This document shows positions 8,725 to 18,221 of a stretch of DNA of 64,000 bases, piece after piece. How positions within the stretch are numbered: the first letter of the stretch is position 1; each line of letters starts with the position of its first letter. Source of the stretch: Candidatus Pelagibacter ubique HIMB140 (GTDB taxonomy: Bacteria; Pseudomonadota; Alphaproteobacteria; Pelagibacterales; Pelagibacteraceae); the NCBI RefSeq assembly GCF_025558165.1, contig NZ_LAMZ01000001.1, positions 1,373,931 to 1,437,930 of the forward strand. Reading direction: 5' to 3'. The translations under genes were made by a program, and so were the position numbers. The notes under the pieces were generated by a model that was given only the letters and a program-made list of their open reading frames with translations, was not told the origin of the DNA and did no database searches.

Positions 8725-10509
8725 ATGCCTAAAAAAAGAAAAAAGAGTTTCCGAAGTCAACAGTGGTTCAATAATCCAAAAAACCCTGACATGACGGCTT
8801 TATATTTAGAAAGGTACTTAAATTATGGTCTTACAAGAAAAGAATTGCAATCTGGAAATCCAATTATAGGTATTGCTCAATCAGGCAGTGATCTTTCTCC
8901 ATGTAACAGACATTTTATGTCTTTAACAAAAAGAATTAAAGATGGGATCAGAAGAGCTGGAGGAATTCCAATGGAATTTCCAACTCATCCTATTCAAGAA
9001 ACTGGAAAAAGACCAACAGCTATGTTGGACAGAAATCTATCTTATTTATCTTTGGTAGAAGTTTTGTATGGTTATCCAATCGATGGAGTTATTTTAACTA
9101 CAGGGTGTGATAAAACTACTCCTGCAGCATTAATGGCAGCAGCCACAGTTAATATTCCCGCAATAGTTCTTTCAGGTGGCCCAATGTTAGATGGAGTTTA
9201 CAAAGGAAAACTTGCTGGATCTGGATTAGTAGTTTGGGAAGCTAGAAAAATGTTAGCTAAGGGAGAAATTAAATACGAAGAATTTATGGACATGGTTGCA
9301 TCTTCTGCGCCAAGCGCTGGTCATTGCAATACTATGGGAACAGCATCTTCTATGAATTCAGTTGCAGAAGCTTTAGGCATGTCCCTACCTGGAGGAGCTG
9401 TAATTCCTGCACCTTACAGAGAAAGAGAACAGATTTCATATGAAACAGGACAAAGAATTGTTGGAATGGTTCATGAAGATTTAACACCTTCAAAAATAAT
9501 GACACGTAAAGCTTTTGAAAACGCAGTAGTTGTTGCAAGTGCAATAGGTGGATCAAGTAACTGCACCACACATTTAAGTGCAATAGCTAAACACATGGGA
9601 ATTAAGTTTGATTTATCTGATTGGCAAAAATTAGGTCACGATATTCCTTTGCTAGTGAACTGTCAGCCAGCTGGCGAATATTTAATGGAAAGTTTTCACA
9701 GAGCAGGTGCAATACCAGCTGTTATGAAAGAATTAATTAAGAATAAAAAAATTCACACCAATATAAAGACTGTAACTGGAAAGACAGTTGGTGAAAATTT
9801 GAAAAAGAAAATTGATGTAGATAGCAAAGTAATCAAAACATTTAAAAATGCTTTAACAGAAAAAGCTGGTTTCTTAGTTATGAGAAGTAATTTCTTCTCA
9901 TCTGCAATCATGAAAACATCAGTAATTAGTAAAGAATTTAGAGATCAATATCTGTCAAATCCTAAACACCCTAATGCATTTGAGTGTAAAGCGATCGTTT
10001 TTGAAGGTCCTGAAGATTACCATAAAAGACTTAATGATAAGAAATTAAAAATTGATGAGAACTCAATATTAATTGTTAGAGGATGTGGTCCAGTAGGTTA
10101 CCCTGGTTCTGCAGAAGTTGTGAACATGCAACCACCTGACAGGTTGTTAAAAAAAGGTATTAGACATCTACCTACTTTAGGAGATGGAAGACAAAGTGGA
10201 ACATCTGAAAGTCCTTCTATACTTCATGTATCTCCAGAGTCTGCAGTTGGAGGAGATTTAGGAATAGTCAAAACAGGTGATAAAATTAAAATTGATCTAA
10301 ATAAAAGAAGAGTTGATTTACTAATTTCTCAGGCTGAGTTTAAGAAGCGAAGAAAAAATAAAAAGAAATTTAAAGCAAATAATCAAACACCTTGGCAAGA
10401 AATATTTAGAAATACAGTAGGTCAATTAGATGATGGTGCTTGTATTAATTCTAGAGGAAAATACTTGGATGTATCTCATACAAAAGGTTTACCTAGAGAT
10501 TCACATTAA
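8725..10509 (+). CDS. IlvD/Edd-family sugar-acid dehydratase (L-arabonate / D-xylonate type)
   Basis: A 594-residue IlvD/Edd-family enzyme. The three cysteines expected to hold the Fe-S cluster are C60 (SDLSPCNRH), C128 (TTGCDKTTP) and C201 (AGHCNTMGTAS). Late blocks GCGPVGYPGSAEV and GDGRQSGTSESPSILHVSPESAVGG follow the family order. The overall pattern, including the C-terminal ...GLPRDSH ending, resembles L-arabonate/D-xylonate dehydratases more than biosynthetic dihydroxyacid dehydratase. Expected reaction: aldonate to 2-keto-3-deoxy-aldonate plus water. The next gene's ATG follows the TAA directly, so it begins a tight operon. The N-terminus is very basic (PKKRKKSFRSQ). Confidence 0.82.
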   Translation: MPKKRKKSFRSQQWFNNPKNPDMTALYLERYLNYGLTRKELQSGNPIIGIAQSGSDLSPCNRHFMSLTKRIKDGIRRAGGIPMEFPTHPIQETGKRPTAMLDRNLSYLSLVEVLYGYPIDGVILTTGCDKTTPAALMAAATVNIPAIVLSGGPMLDGVYKGKLAGSGLVVWEARKMLAKGEIKYEEFMDMVASSAPSAGHCNTMGTASSMNSVAEALGMSLPGGAVIPAPYREREQISYETGQRIVGMVHEDLTPSKIMTRKAFENAVVVASAIGGSSNCTTHLSAIAKHMGIKFDLSDWQKLGHDIPLLVNCQPAGEYLMESFHRAGAIPAVMKELIKNKKIHTNIKTVTGKTVGENLKKKIDVDSKVIKTFKNALTEKAGFLVMRSNFFSSAIMKTSVISKEFRDQYLSNPKHPNAFECKAIVFEGPEDYHKRLNDKKLKIDENSILIVRGCGPVGYPGSAEVVNMQPPDRLLKKGIRHLPTLGDGRQSGTSESPSILHVSPESAVGGDLGIVKTGDKIKIDLNKRRVDLLISQAEFKKRRKNKKKFKANNQTPWQEIFRNTVGQLDDGACINSRGKYLDVSHTKGLPRDSH

Positions 10510-11478
10510 ATGAAACCTAAGATATTAGTTTCTAGAAAAATTTCAGATTTAGCAGAAGAAAAATTAAGCAAAGAATTTGATGTAACATTAAATCCAAAAG
10601 ACGAACCAATTCCTGAAAGCGAGTTAATTAAGATAATAAACGACTATGATGGGATGATTTCTACAGGGTTTGATAAAATTGGAGAAAATTTTTTCAATAA
10701 TCTAAATGGTAAATTAAAAATCATTGCTCAGGTAGGAGTAGGGTACGATAATATTTCTGTTAACTCTGCTTTAGAAAAAAAAATAAAAGTTACCAATACA
10801 CCTAACGTATTAAACGAAGCTGTTGCAGAGCTAACTATTCTTTTAATATTAGCTGCCTCAAGAAGAATTGGTGAAGCTTATAATTTAGTAAGAACTGATA
10901 ATTGGAAAAATCAAAAACCTGACTTAACTAAATTTATGATTGGTAACTCAGTTACTGGCAAAACTTTAGGTATTATTGGTATGGGACGAATAGGAAGAAT
11001 GGCTGCTAAAAGTGCAAAAGCATTTGGCATGAAAATAATTTATTATAATAGAAACAAGTTGTCTGCAGATTTAGAGGATGGTGCAAAATATTATTCAGAT
11101 TTAAATTCAATGTTACCAAATTGCGATTTTGTAAGTATACACACACCAGCTACCGCAGAAACAAAATACATTCTTAATAAAGATACAATAAGCTTATTAC
11201 CCAAACATGCAGTTGTTATAAACACATCAAGAGGTTCAACAATAGATGACGATGCATTAATTGATGCACTAGAAAATAAAAAAATTTATGCAGCCGGTTT
11301 AGATGTTTTCAACAATGAACCAAATTTAGATAACAGATATTTAAAACTAGATAACTGTTTTGTACTTCCTCATGTAGGTAGTGCGACACATGAAACACGT
11401 CTTGCAATGAGTATGATGGCAGTTGATAATATTTACTGTTTTTTCAATAAAAAACCTTTGATTTCAGAGGTAGTTTAG
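10510..11478 (+). CDS. D-isomer-specific 2-hydroxyacid dehydrogenase (glyoxylate / hydroxypyruvate reductase-like)
   Basis: A 322-residue NAD(P)-dependent enzyme. The Rossmann motif is G157-M-G-R-I-G162 (KTLGIIGMGRIGRMAAK). The catalytic set is R241 (NTSRGSTIDD), E270 (FNNEP) and H288 (LPHVGSAT). The early segment AQVGVGYDNI is typical of the D-2-hydroxyacid family. It probably reduces glyoxylate, hydroxypyruvate or a 2-keto sugar acid. The start codon follows the preceding stop with no gap, so it is translationally linked to the IlvD-type dehydratase. Confidence 0.85.
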   Translation: MKPKILVSRKISDLAEEKLSKEFDVTLNPKDEPIPESELIKIINDYDGMISTGFDKIGENFFNNLNGKLKIIAQVGVGYDNISVNSALEKKIKVTNTPNVLNEAVAELTILLILAASRRIGEAYNLVRTDNWKNQKPDLTKFMIGNSVTGKTLGIIGMGRIGRMAAKSAKAFGMKIIYYNRNKLSADLEDGAKYYSDLNSMLPNCDFVSIHTPATAETKYILNKDTISLLPKHAVVINTSRGSTIDDDALIDALENKKIYAAGLDVFNNEPNLDNRYLKLDNCFVLPHVGSATHETRLAMSMMAVDNIYCFFNKKPLISEVV

Positions 11479-11506
11479 AACAATTCTATTCTCTGTGTTT
11501 ATAAAA

Positions 11507-11527
11507 TATATATAATTTCTATATATA
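11507..11527. promoter_or_regulatory. AT-rich inverted repeat in the leader of the TRAP transporter operon
   Basis: TATATATA (11507-11514) is followed after 5 bases by TATATATA (11520-11527), an inverted repeat in the 124-base gap before the TRAP binding-protein gene. The gap is long for this genome and must hold the promoter, although no clear -35/-10 pair stands out. Low sequence complexity means chance cannot be excluded. Confidence 0.3.
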
Positions 11528-11602
11528 ATAACTAAACTGATTTAATTGAAATAGAAAATCTTTTATGATTAACTTTCAAAAAACATAAACGAGAGGAAGA
11601 TA

Positions 11603-12619
11603 ATGTTTAAATTAATATCTAAAACTTTAGCAGCGGTGGCTATGGTTTCAGTTGCTTTATTTGGCTCTGCAAATGCAAAGACTTTAAAGATTGAAACTCA
11701 CTTTACTGCTAGCTCACCAAATGGTGAAGTTGCGGCTCAGTTCGCAAAAAATGTAGAGAAGTTTTCTGGTGGAAGCTTGAAAATTGAAATGTTCTACTCA
11801 TCTTCAGTAACAGGTAAATCTGCTGAGGTATTTAACTCTGCACAAACTGGAATTATCGATTGTGATATGACTGGTGCTGGTTACCAAACTGGTAAAAATG
11901 CAGCGTTCCAATTCGCAGGTGATGTAATGGGTGGATACGATAACCCATACCAACAATATGAATTCTTGAACTACCCAGGTGCTCAAGATGCTGTTGATGC
12001 ATTATACAACAAATATGGAATGACTTTAATTGGTTGGTGGATACCAGGACATGAGTCTTTAATATCTAGCAGACCAATTCCAGATGTTGCTTCATTGAAA
12101 GACTTTAAATTTAGATCACCTCCAGGAATGGAAAGTATGATCTTTACAACTTTAGGTGCGAAACCAATCGTTATGGACTTTGGTGAAGTACCTACAGCTT
12201 TACAAACTGGTCTAATCGATGGTGCTGACTATTCATCTTTAGCAACTAACTATGCTGGTGGACACTATGAGCAAAACAAATATGCTACATATCCAGGTTT
12301 CCACTCTATGCCGGCTGACCACTTAGCTTGTAACACAAAAGTATGGAACAAGTTAAAGCCTCATGAGCAAGGTGCTATGAAAGCAGGAATAGAAATCGCT
12401 GGAAGAACTATTACTAGCTTAGTTGAGAGAAAAAACGCTGAAGCTGTTAAAGCTTTAAATGAAATGGGCGTTACTCTTCATGACTGGTCTAGAGAAGATA
12501 GACTTAAATTCAGAACAGCTGCACTTGCTGCTTGGGAAGAATGGAAGACTAAATCTCCAGAAGCTGCGGCTTTAATCGAAATACACAAAGCTTACATGAA
12601 AGCTAATGGTATTATGTAA
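11603..12619 (+). CDS. dctP: TRAP transporter substrate-binding protein (DctP family)
   Basis: A 338-residue periplasmic protein with a clear signal peptide (MFKLISKTLAAVAMVSVALFG, cleavage after SANA near 25). The mature protein has the DctP-family arrangement, including FKFRSPPGMESMIFTTLGAKPIVMDFGEVPTALQTGLIDGAD with the conserved Arg (FRSPPG) that contacts substrate carboxylates. It delivers an organic acid to the DctQM permease. A good ribosome site, GAGAGGAAG, precedes the ATG. It lies amid sugar-acid catabolic genes, so a sugar acid or its lactone/keto acid is the likely ligand. Confidence 0.88.
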   Translation: MFKLISKTLAAVAMVSVALFGSANAKTLKIETHFTASSPNGEVAAQFAKNVEKFSGGSLKIEMFYSSSVTGKSAEVFNSAQTGIIDCDMTGAGYQTGKNAAFQFAGDVMGGYDNPYQQYEFLNYPGAQDAVDALYNKYGMTLIGWWIPGHESLISSRPIPDVASLKDFKFRSPPGMESMIFTTLGAKPIVMDFGEVPTALQTGLIDGADYSSLATNYAGGHYEQNKYATYPGFHSMPADHLACNTKVWNKLKPHEQGAMKAGIEIAGRTITSLVERKNAEAVKALNEMGVTLHDWSREDRLKFRTAALAAWEEWKTKSPEAAALIEIHKAYMKANGIM

Positions 12620-12631
12620 TAAATAATTTTT

Positions 12632-12653
12632 GAAGGGCCTGAAAAGGCCCTTC
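12632..12653 (+). terminator. Hairpin between dctP and dctQ (attenuator or mRNA-stabilising)
   Basis: A perfect 8-bp GC-rich stem, GAAGGGCC / GGCCCTTC, with a 6-base loop. It stands 12 bases after the dctP stop and is not followed by a T tract. It most likely allows partial read-through or protects the dctP message from 3' decay, giving excess binding protein over permease. Confidence 0.65.
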
Positions 12654-12678
12654 GAATAAAATCTAAAATTTTTACTCA

Positions 12679-13248
12679 ATGATAGATAAAGAGTTACAAG
12701 AACAAAACGAAAAAGTAGCGAGTAAAGATGATTTTCCAATTAATTGGATTGATAGAGTTTCCTTATTTTTAAGTCACACAATAAAATATTTAATTCCTGT
12801 AATTGTAATTGTGATGATGTATGAAATTTTTATGCGATATGTTTTATTTAAGCCAACTTTATGGGCTAATGAGTTATGTTTGTGGCTTGCAGGTGTTTGC
12901 TATTTAGTTGGTGGAATATATGCAACAAGATTAAGAAGCCATATTAGAATAGTTTTACTTTACGACTGGGTTGGAAGACCAACTCAAAGAATTTTTGACT
13001 TAATTAGTACTATAATTATTGTTCTTTTTGCTACAGCAGTAATTTATGGTGGATGGGAAGATGCACACAGATCTTTCACTACCTGGGAGAGATTTGCAAC
13101 TTATTGGGATCCTCCAATTCCAGCTACAATGAAACCACTTACACTTTTATGTGTATTTCTTATAGCAGTTCAATCTGTAAATAACCTAATCATTGATTGG
13201 AGAAATCCAAAAGAGAAACAATACGACCCTTCTAAAGAATTAAAGTAA
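12679..13248 (+). CDS. dctQ: TRAP transporter small permease (DctQ family)
   Basis: A 189-residue membrane protein with four predicted helices, the usual size and topology of TRAP small subunits. The conserved region FLYKPTLWANELCLWLAGVCY-like (here RYVLFKPTLWANELCLWLAG) and the RLRSHIRI motif are typical of DctQ. It pairs with the large DctM subunit, whose ATG starts 1 base after this stop. It has a long charged N-terminus of about 30 residues before the first helix. Confidence 0.85.
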   Translation: MIDKELQEQNEKVASKDDFPINWIDRVSLFLSHTIKYLIPVIVIVMMYEIFMRYVLFKPTLWANELCLWLAGVCYLVGGIYATRLRSHIRIVLLYDWVGRPTQRIFDLISTIIIVLFATAVIYGGWEDAHRSFTTWERFATYWDPPIPATMKPLTLLCVFLIAVQSVNNLIIDWRNPKEKQYDPSKELK

Positions 13249-13249
13249 G

Positions 13250-14572
13250 ATGGAATTTGAAATAGGAACACTCTCGATAATATTAATAGTTGGATTATTA
13301 GCACTGATATCTATTGGTGTTCCGATGGGATTTGCATCAGGTTTCATGGGTGCAGTACTAGTATTTTTATACATAGGTGAGCATGCATTAGGAATATTGC
13401 TTTCAAGGTATTATTCACTGGTTGTTACTTATTCATTTTTGTCAGTGCCTTTATTTATCTTTATGGCCTCCTTGCTCGAACGCTCGAATATTGCACGAGA
13501 TCTTTATGATGCTTTAAACGCGTGGTTAAGAAAAACTAGAGGTGGAGTAGGTGTAGTTACTGCAATCATGGCAACCATCATGGCTGCAATGAGTGGAATT
13601 ATTGGAGGAGAAATAGTTTTATTAGGATTAATTGCATTACCACAAATGTTAAGACTTAAATATGATCAAGACATGTCTATTGGTATTATTTGTGCATCTG
13701 GATCTTTAGGAACAATGATACCTCCATCAATTGTTTTAATTATTTATGGATTAACAACAGAGACTTCTATTACGATGTTATTCCAAGAAGCAATTGTTCC
13801 GGGTTTAATGATCTCAGGTTTAATTATTACATACATTCTTATTAGAACAAGATTACAGCCTCATTTAGCTCCATTAAGTGATGAGCCGGCTTTAACTTTA
13901 AAAGAAAAAATGTCTTACCTACCAGGTCTACTTCCTCCAATTGGAATTGTAATTATTGTATTAGGTTCAATTTATTCTGGAATGACTGGTATCACTGAAG
14001 CTGCAGGAATGGGTGTTGTTGCTACTTTGATTATTATTTTTGCAAGAAAAGAACTGACATGGTTTTTATTTAAAGATGCATTAACACGAACTTTTAAAGC
14101 ATCTGGAACCATTTTAACAATTACTTTTGGTGCAACAGTTTTAGCAGGAGCTTATTCTCTTGCTGGTGGACCGAAATATGTAGCAGAAACAATTTTAGCG
14201 TATGATTTGAAACCAATGTATTTAATTTTCATGATGCAGATTATGTTCTTAATCATGGGAGCATTTATGGACTGGGTTGGAATTGTATTATTAGCAATGC
14301 CAGTATTTTTACCAATTGTAATTGCACTTGGTTTTGATCCTATTTGGTTTGGAATATTATTCTGTGTAAATATGCAGGTTTCATTTTTAAGTCCACCATT
14401 TGGGCCCGCCGCTTTCTATTTAAAATCGGTTGCTCCTCCACACATATCTTTAACAGATATCTTTAGAGGTTTTGCTCCATTTATAGTAATTCAGTTAATT
14501 GTATTAGCATGTGTTATGTTCTTCCCTGAAGCAATGACACAAAATTTCCACGAGTTTAAACCAAAACCATGA
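13250..14572 (+). CDS. dctM: TRAP transporter large permease (DctM family)
   Basis: A 440-residue protein with about 12 membrane segments and the DctM-type pattern: GVPMGFASGFMGAVLV, SFLSVPLFIFMASLLERSNIA, AMSGIIGGEIVLLGLIALPQML and ASGSLGTMIPPSIVLIIYG. It forms the Na+-driven transport pore with DctQ. It is followed by a dehydrogenase gene with a 4-base ATGA overlap, tying transport and catabolism into one operon. Confidence 0.9.
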   Translation: MEFEIGTLSIILIVGLLALISIGVPMGFASGFMGAVLVFLYIGEHALGILLSRYYSLVVTYSFLSVPLFIFMASLLERSNIARDLYDALNAWLRKTRGGVGVVTAIMATIMAAMSGIIGGEIVLLGLIALPQMLRLKYDQDMSIGIICASGSLGTMIPPSIVLIIYGLTTETSITMLFQEAIVPGLMISGLIITYILIRTRLQPHLAPLSDEPALTLKEKMSYLPGLLPPIGIVIIVLGSIYSGMTGITEAAGMGVVATLIIIFARKELTWFLFKDALTRTFKASGTILTITFGATVLAGAYSLAGGPKYVAETILAYDLKPMYLIFMMQIMFLIMGAFMDWVGIVLLAMPVFLPIVIALGFDPIWFGILFCVNMQVSFLSPPFGPAAFYLKSVAPPHISLTDIFRGFAPFIVIQLIVLACVMFFPEAMTQNFHEFKPKP

Positions 14573-15438
14573 TAACAATTGGATTTATTGGAACAGGCCT
14601 AATGGGCCTTCCAATGGCTAAAAATATATTAAAATCTGGATTTAAATTAAAAGCCTTTAATAGATCAATAGAAAAAGCAGAACCACTAAAAGAGTTTGGT
14701 GCAGAAATTTCAAAAACAATAAGCGATGTAGTTAAGGATAGTGATTTTGTCATTACCATGTTAACTGATGATAGTGCTGTAGATGCAATAACCTCTAGTT
14801 CAGATTTTCTAGACAATTTAAAATCAAGCTCAACAGTCATTGATATGAGTTCTGTAAAACCCACAACAGCAACAAAACATGGAACTAATTTAAAATCAAA
14901 AAATGTAAATTATTTAGATGCACCAGTTTCAGGAGGAACAATCGGAGCAGAAGAAGCTTCACTAGCCATCATGGTTGGTGGTGATCAAAGTGTTTTTGAT
15001 AATTCTGAAAAAATTTTAAAAGCAATGGGGAACCCAACATTAGTTGGACCTATTGGAAGTGGACAAGTATCAAAACTAGCAAACCAAATTGTTGTTGGAG
15101 TTACAATAGGAGCTGTTGCAGAAGCCATAACATTATGTGAAAAAGCTGGAGCAGATCCAAATAAATTAATCAAAGCTCTTTCAGGTGGATGGGCGGATAG
15201 TAAAATACTTCAAACACATGGAAAAAGAATGATTGATAAAGATTTTAGCCCTAAGGGTAAGACCTATACTCATTTGAAAGATATGAACAACATTTTAGAA
15301 TGTGCAAATTCTTATAATACTCATTTACCTATTTCAAATTTAGTTAAAGAAATGTATAAGACCTTAGTTGATAATGGTCATGGTAACACTGATCACAGTT
15401 CACTTTATAACGAGATTGAAAGGATAAATAAAAAATGA
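14569..15438 (+). CDS. 2-hydroxy-3-oxopropionate reductase / 3-hydroxyisobutyrate dehydrogenase family
   Basis: A 289-residue NAD(P)-dependent dehydrogenase with cofactor motif G8-T-G-L-M-G13, the canonical substrate motif D117-A-P-V-S-G-G123 and catalytic K169 (SGQVSKLANQ). It is close in layout to GarR tartronate-semialdehyde reductase, which converts tartronate semialdehyde to glycerate during glucarate/galactarate breakdown. Its start overlaps the dctM stop by 4 bases and its stop overlaps the next gene by 4 bases. Among the two family members in this island, this is the more canonical. Confidence 0.85.
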   Translation: MITIGFIGTGLMGLPMAKNILKSGFKLKAFNRSIEKAEPLKEFGAEISKTISDVVKDSDFVITMLTDDSAVDAITSSSDFLDNLKSSSTVIDMSSVKPTTATKHGTNLKSKNVNYLDAPVSGGTIGAEEASLAIMVGGDQSVFDNSEKILKAMGNPTLVGPIGSGQVSKLANQIVVGVTIGAVAEAITLCEKAGADPNKLIKALSGGWADSKILQTHGKRMIDKDFSPKGKTYTHLKDMNNILECANSYNTHLPISNLVKEMYKTLVDNGHGNTDHSSLYNEIERINKK

Positions 15439-16178
15439 GTGGAAGACTTAATGGCAAACAAATTGTTGTAACAGCAGCAGGACAAGGAATTGGAAAAGCA
15501 ACAGCAATTGCATTTCATAAAGAAGGAGCTCATGTAACGGCTACAGATTTAAACGATAAAACTTTAGCAGAATTAAATAAAGAATATCCAGATATTAAAG
15601 TTACCAAATTAGACTCAACTGATAACAACGCTATCTTAGAATTTACTAAAACTCTTGATAAAGTAGATGTATTATTTAATGCAGTTGGATTTGTTCACCA
15701 TGGAACAATTCTTGAATGTGATGAAAAAGATTGGGATTTCTCATCAAATGTGAATGTGAAATCAATGTATTTTATGTGTAAGGCGATATTACCATTGATG
15801 GTAAAACAAAATGGTGGAAGCATAATTAATGTATCTTCATGTGCTTCAAGTTTAAAAGGTTTTCCAAACAGATTTGTCTACGGAACAACAAAGGGCGCTG
15901 TAATAGGTTTAACTAAAGCAATTGCTGCTGACTTTGTAAAACAAAATATCAGATGTAATTCAATTGCTCCTGGAACAGTTTTCTCACCATCTTGGCAAGA
16001 CAGAGTAAACCAGAGCCCAGATCCAGTTCAGGCAAAAAAAGATTTTATTGCAAGACAACCAATGGGAAGATTAGGAACTGCAGAAGAGATTGCTGCAGTT
16101 GCTGTTTATCTCGCAAGTGATGATGCAACATTTACAACAGGAACTACAATTTCTGTTGATGGTGGAATTTCAATATAA
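15435..16178 (+). CDS. SDR dehydrogenase, 2-keto-3-deoxy-L-fuconate dehydrogenase / BDH2-like
   Basis: A 247-residue short-chain dehydrogenase. The cofactor motif is TAAGQGIG (13-20), the catalytic set S135, Y149 and K153 (VYGTTKGAVIGLTKA). The whole sequence tracks the human DHRS6/BDH2 subgroup (for example GFVHHGT, EKDWDFS.N.NV.SMY, Y.TTK.AVIGLTK). Its bacterial homologues include 2-keto-3-deoxy-L-fuconate dehydrogenase, which oxidises C4 of a 2-keto-3-deoxy sugar acid. The next gene, a fumarylacetoacetase-family hydrolase, fits the following step. (R)-3-hydroxybutyrate dehydrogenase is the alternative. Confidence 0.78.
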   Translation: MSGRLNGKQIVVTAAGQGIGKATAIAFHKEGAHVTATDLNDKTLAELNKEYPDIKVTKLDSTDNNAILEFTKTLDKVDVLFNAVGFVHHGTILECDEKDWDFSSNVNVKSMYFMCKAILPLMVKQNGGSIINVSSCASSLKGFPNRFVYGTTKGAVIGLTKAIAADFVKQNIRCNSIAPGTVFSPSWQDRVNQSPDPVQAKKDFIARQPMGRLGTAEEIAAVAVYLASDDATFTTGTTISVDGGISI

Positions 16179-16199
16179 TTTAATAACAAAAGGACAATT

Positions 16200-17042
16200 A
16201 TGAAATTATTAAGAGTAGGTCAAAAAGGACAAGAAAAACCAGCAGCTTTAGACAAAGATGGTAAAATTAGAGATATTAGTTCACATATTTCAGATTTAAA
16301 TCCTGATCATTTAAATTTTGAAACTATTTCAAAATTACAAGGCGCTGATTTAGCAAGTCTTCCAGAAATATCTTCAAGTGAAAGAATTGGTTCATGTATT
16401 ACAAAACCAGGAAAATTTATTGCAATTGGTTTAAACTTTTCAGATCACGCTGCTGAAACAGGAGCAGAAGTTCCATCTGAGCCAATTACTTTTATGAAAG
16501 CAACAAGTTGTATCAATGGTCCTAACGATGATATCGAAATTGTGTCTGGTTCAAAAAAATTAGACTGGGAAGTAGAATTAGGAATTGTAATTGGAAAACA
16601 TACAAAACATATTTCAGAAGCTCAATCACAAGATCACATCTTAGGATATTGTTTAGTAAACGATATTAGTGAAAGAGAATGGCAAATAGAAAAAATGGGT
16701 CAATGGGTAAAAGGAAAATCTCATGACACGTATGGACCAATTGGACCTTACTTGGTAACTAAAGATGAAATTGCTGACATCAATAATTTAAAAATGAGTT
16801 TGGATGTTAACGGTCAAAGAATGCAGACTGGAAATACTAATACTATGATCTTTAATGTTAACGTTATTGTATCTTATTTAAGTAAATTTATGTCATTACA
16901 GCCAGGTGATATAATTACAACTGGTACACCTCCAGGAGTTGGTATGGGAATGAAACCACAACAATTCTTGAAAGCTGGTGATACAATGAGATTATCAATT
17001 GAAAATTTAGGAGAGCAAAACTCTAAAGTAGTTGCTTTATAA
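16200..17042 (+). CDS. Fumarylacetoacetase-family hydrolase, probable 2,4-diketo-3-deoxy sugar-acid hydrolase
   Basis: A 280-residue FAH-fold enzyme. Metal ligands are expected at E124 and E126 (DWEVELGIVIG) and D155 (LVNDISERE). K171 and K173 in WVKGKSHDTYGPIGP and the early GLNFSDHA segment (77-84) belong to the active site. The family cleaves C-C bonds in 2,4-diketo acids. In the L-fuconate pathway the homologous enzyme splits 2,4-diketo-3-deoxyfuconate into pyruvate and lactate. The order SDR, FAH, enolase-family dehydratase, lactonase supports that use. AAAAGGA precedes the ATG as a ribosome site. Confidence 0.8.
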   Translation: MKLLRVGQKGQEKPAALDKDGKIRDISSHISDLNPDHLNFETISKLQGADLASLPEISSSERIGSCITKPGKFIAIGLNFSDHAAETGAEVPSEPITFMKATSCINGPNDDIEIVSGSKKLDWEVELGIVIGKHTKHISEAQSQDHILGYCLVNDISEREWQIEKMGQWVKGKSHDTYGPIGPYLVTKDEIADINNLKMSLDVNGQRMQTGNTNTMIFNVNVIVSYLSKFMSLQPGDIITTGTPPGVGMGMKPQQFLKAGDTMRLSIENLGEQNSKVVAL

Positions 17043-17048
17043 TCTTTT

Positions 17049-18221
17049 GTGAAAATAACTTCTATTAAAAGTCATGTACTTAAATATGAGTTAGAGAAAG
17101 AACTAGGTTATTCACAACAATATTATAAACACCGAACAGCCCATTTGATTGAAGTACAAACTGACGAAGGCATTACGGGATGGGGTGAATGTTTTGGTCC
17201 AGGTAATATTGCTTTAGCCAATAAGTTCATTGTTGAAAAGGTAATTCAGCCTTTAATAATAGGCGAGGATCCTTTGAATAAAGAACATATCTGGCAAAAA
17301 GTTTACAATCTTTTAAGAGATAGTGGTCAAAAAGGAATGCCAATACAAGCTTTGTCAGGAGTTGACATAGCACTATGGGATATCTTAGGAAAAAAAACAA
17401 ACTCTCCTCTTTACCAACTTGTTGGTGGGAAATGTAATAATGAAGTTCCTGTTTATGGATATGGAATGATGTTACAAAAAAAATCAGTGGATGAACTAAT
17501 TCCGTTGTTTGAAGAAGAAGCTAAACAGATTAAATCAAAAAACTTTAAAGCAATGAAAATGAAGGTTGGATTAGGTCCAAAAGAAGATTTAAAGTTGGTT
17601 CAAGCAGTTAGAAATTCTATAGGTAAAGATTTCAAATTAATGGTGGATGCTAACCATGCTTATAATCTGAAAGATGCTCTTTATGTTGGAAAAGGACTTG
17701 ATGAACTAGATGTTTATTGGTTTGAAGAACCTGTCGCTCCTGAAGATTACAACGGTTACCGAGAATTAAAAAAAAATATATCAACCAGTGTTGCTGGAGG
17801 TGAAGCAGAATTTACAAAGTATGGATGGAATAAATTAATTACCAATAATTGTATTGATATAGCTCAACCAGAAGTATGTGGGTTAGGAGGTATTACAGAA
17901 TATTTGAAAGTCGCAGCCTTGGCGCAGGCTAACTTTGTTCCTGTAATTAATCATGTTTGGGGATCTGCTGTAAGTATAGCGGTAAATCTTCATTTATTGA
18001 CTGCGCAACCAGATATGCCAGGGGGACTATTCCCAACAAAAACTATGCTAGAATTTGATACAACAGAGAAAAATATCTTTATTACAGATCTACCAAAAGA
18101 AAATTTTTCAATTTTAGATCAAGTTAAAAACAATAATGGATTTGCATCAGTGACAGACAATGTAGGTATTGGTATAAATCCTAATGAGGACTTTATTAAG
18201 GAGTTTGAAGTAAATGAATAA
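17049..18221 (+). CDS. Enolase-superfamily (mandelate racemase group) acid-sugar dehydratase
   Basis: A 390-residue protein starting with GTG, 6 bases after the preceding stop. The superfamily residues are all present: K170-M-K172 (catalytic base), metal ligands D200 (VDANH), E226 (WFEEP) and E252 (GGEAE), and the His-Asp dyad H302 (VINHVWGS) with D270 (IDIAQPE). This pattern marks the mandelate-racemase subgroup, most of whose members dehydrate aldonates or aldarates to 2-keto-3-deoxy acids. The precise sugar (fuconate, galactonate, rhamnonate or other) cannot be assigned. The next gene overlaps its end by 8 bases. Confidence 0.85.
   Translation: MKITSIKSHVLKYELEKELGYSQQYYKHRTAHLIEVQTDEGITGWGECFGPGNIALANKFIVEKVIQPLIIGEDPLNKEHIWQKVYNLLRDSGQKGMPIQALSGVDIALWDILGKKTNSPLYQLVGGKCNNEVPVYGYGMMLQKKSVDELIPLFEEEAKQIKSKNFKAMKMKVGLGPKEDLKLVQAVRNSIGKDFKLMVDANHAYNLKDALYVGKGLDELDVYWFEEPVAPEDYNGYRELKKNISTSVAGGEAEFTKYGWNKLITNNCIDIAQPEVCGLGGITEYLKVAALAQANFVPVINHVWGSAVSIAVNLHLLTAQPDMPGGLFPTKTMLEFDTTEKNIFITDLPKENFSILDQVKNNNGFASVTDNVGIGINPNEDFIKEFEVNE

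Noticed and set aside
14556..14864. Minus-strand frame of 102 codons over the GarR-like gene
   Set aside because: Antisense shadow of a gene with full cofactor and catalytic motifs; no independent features.
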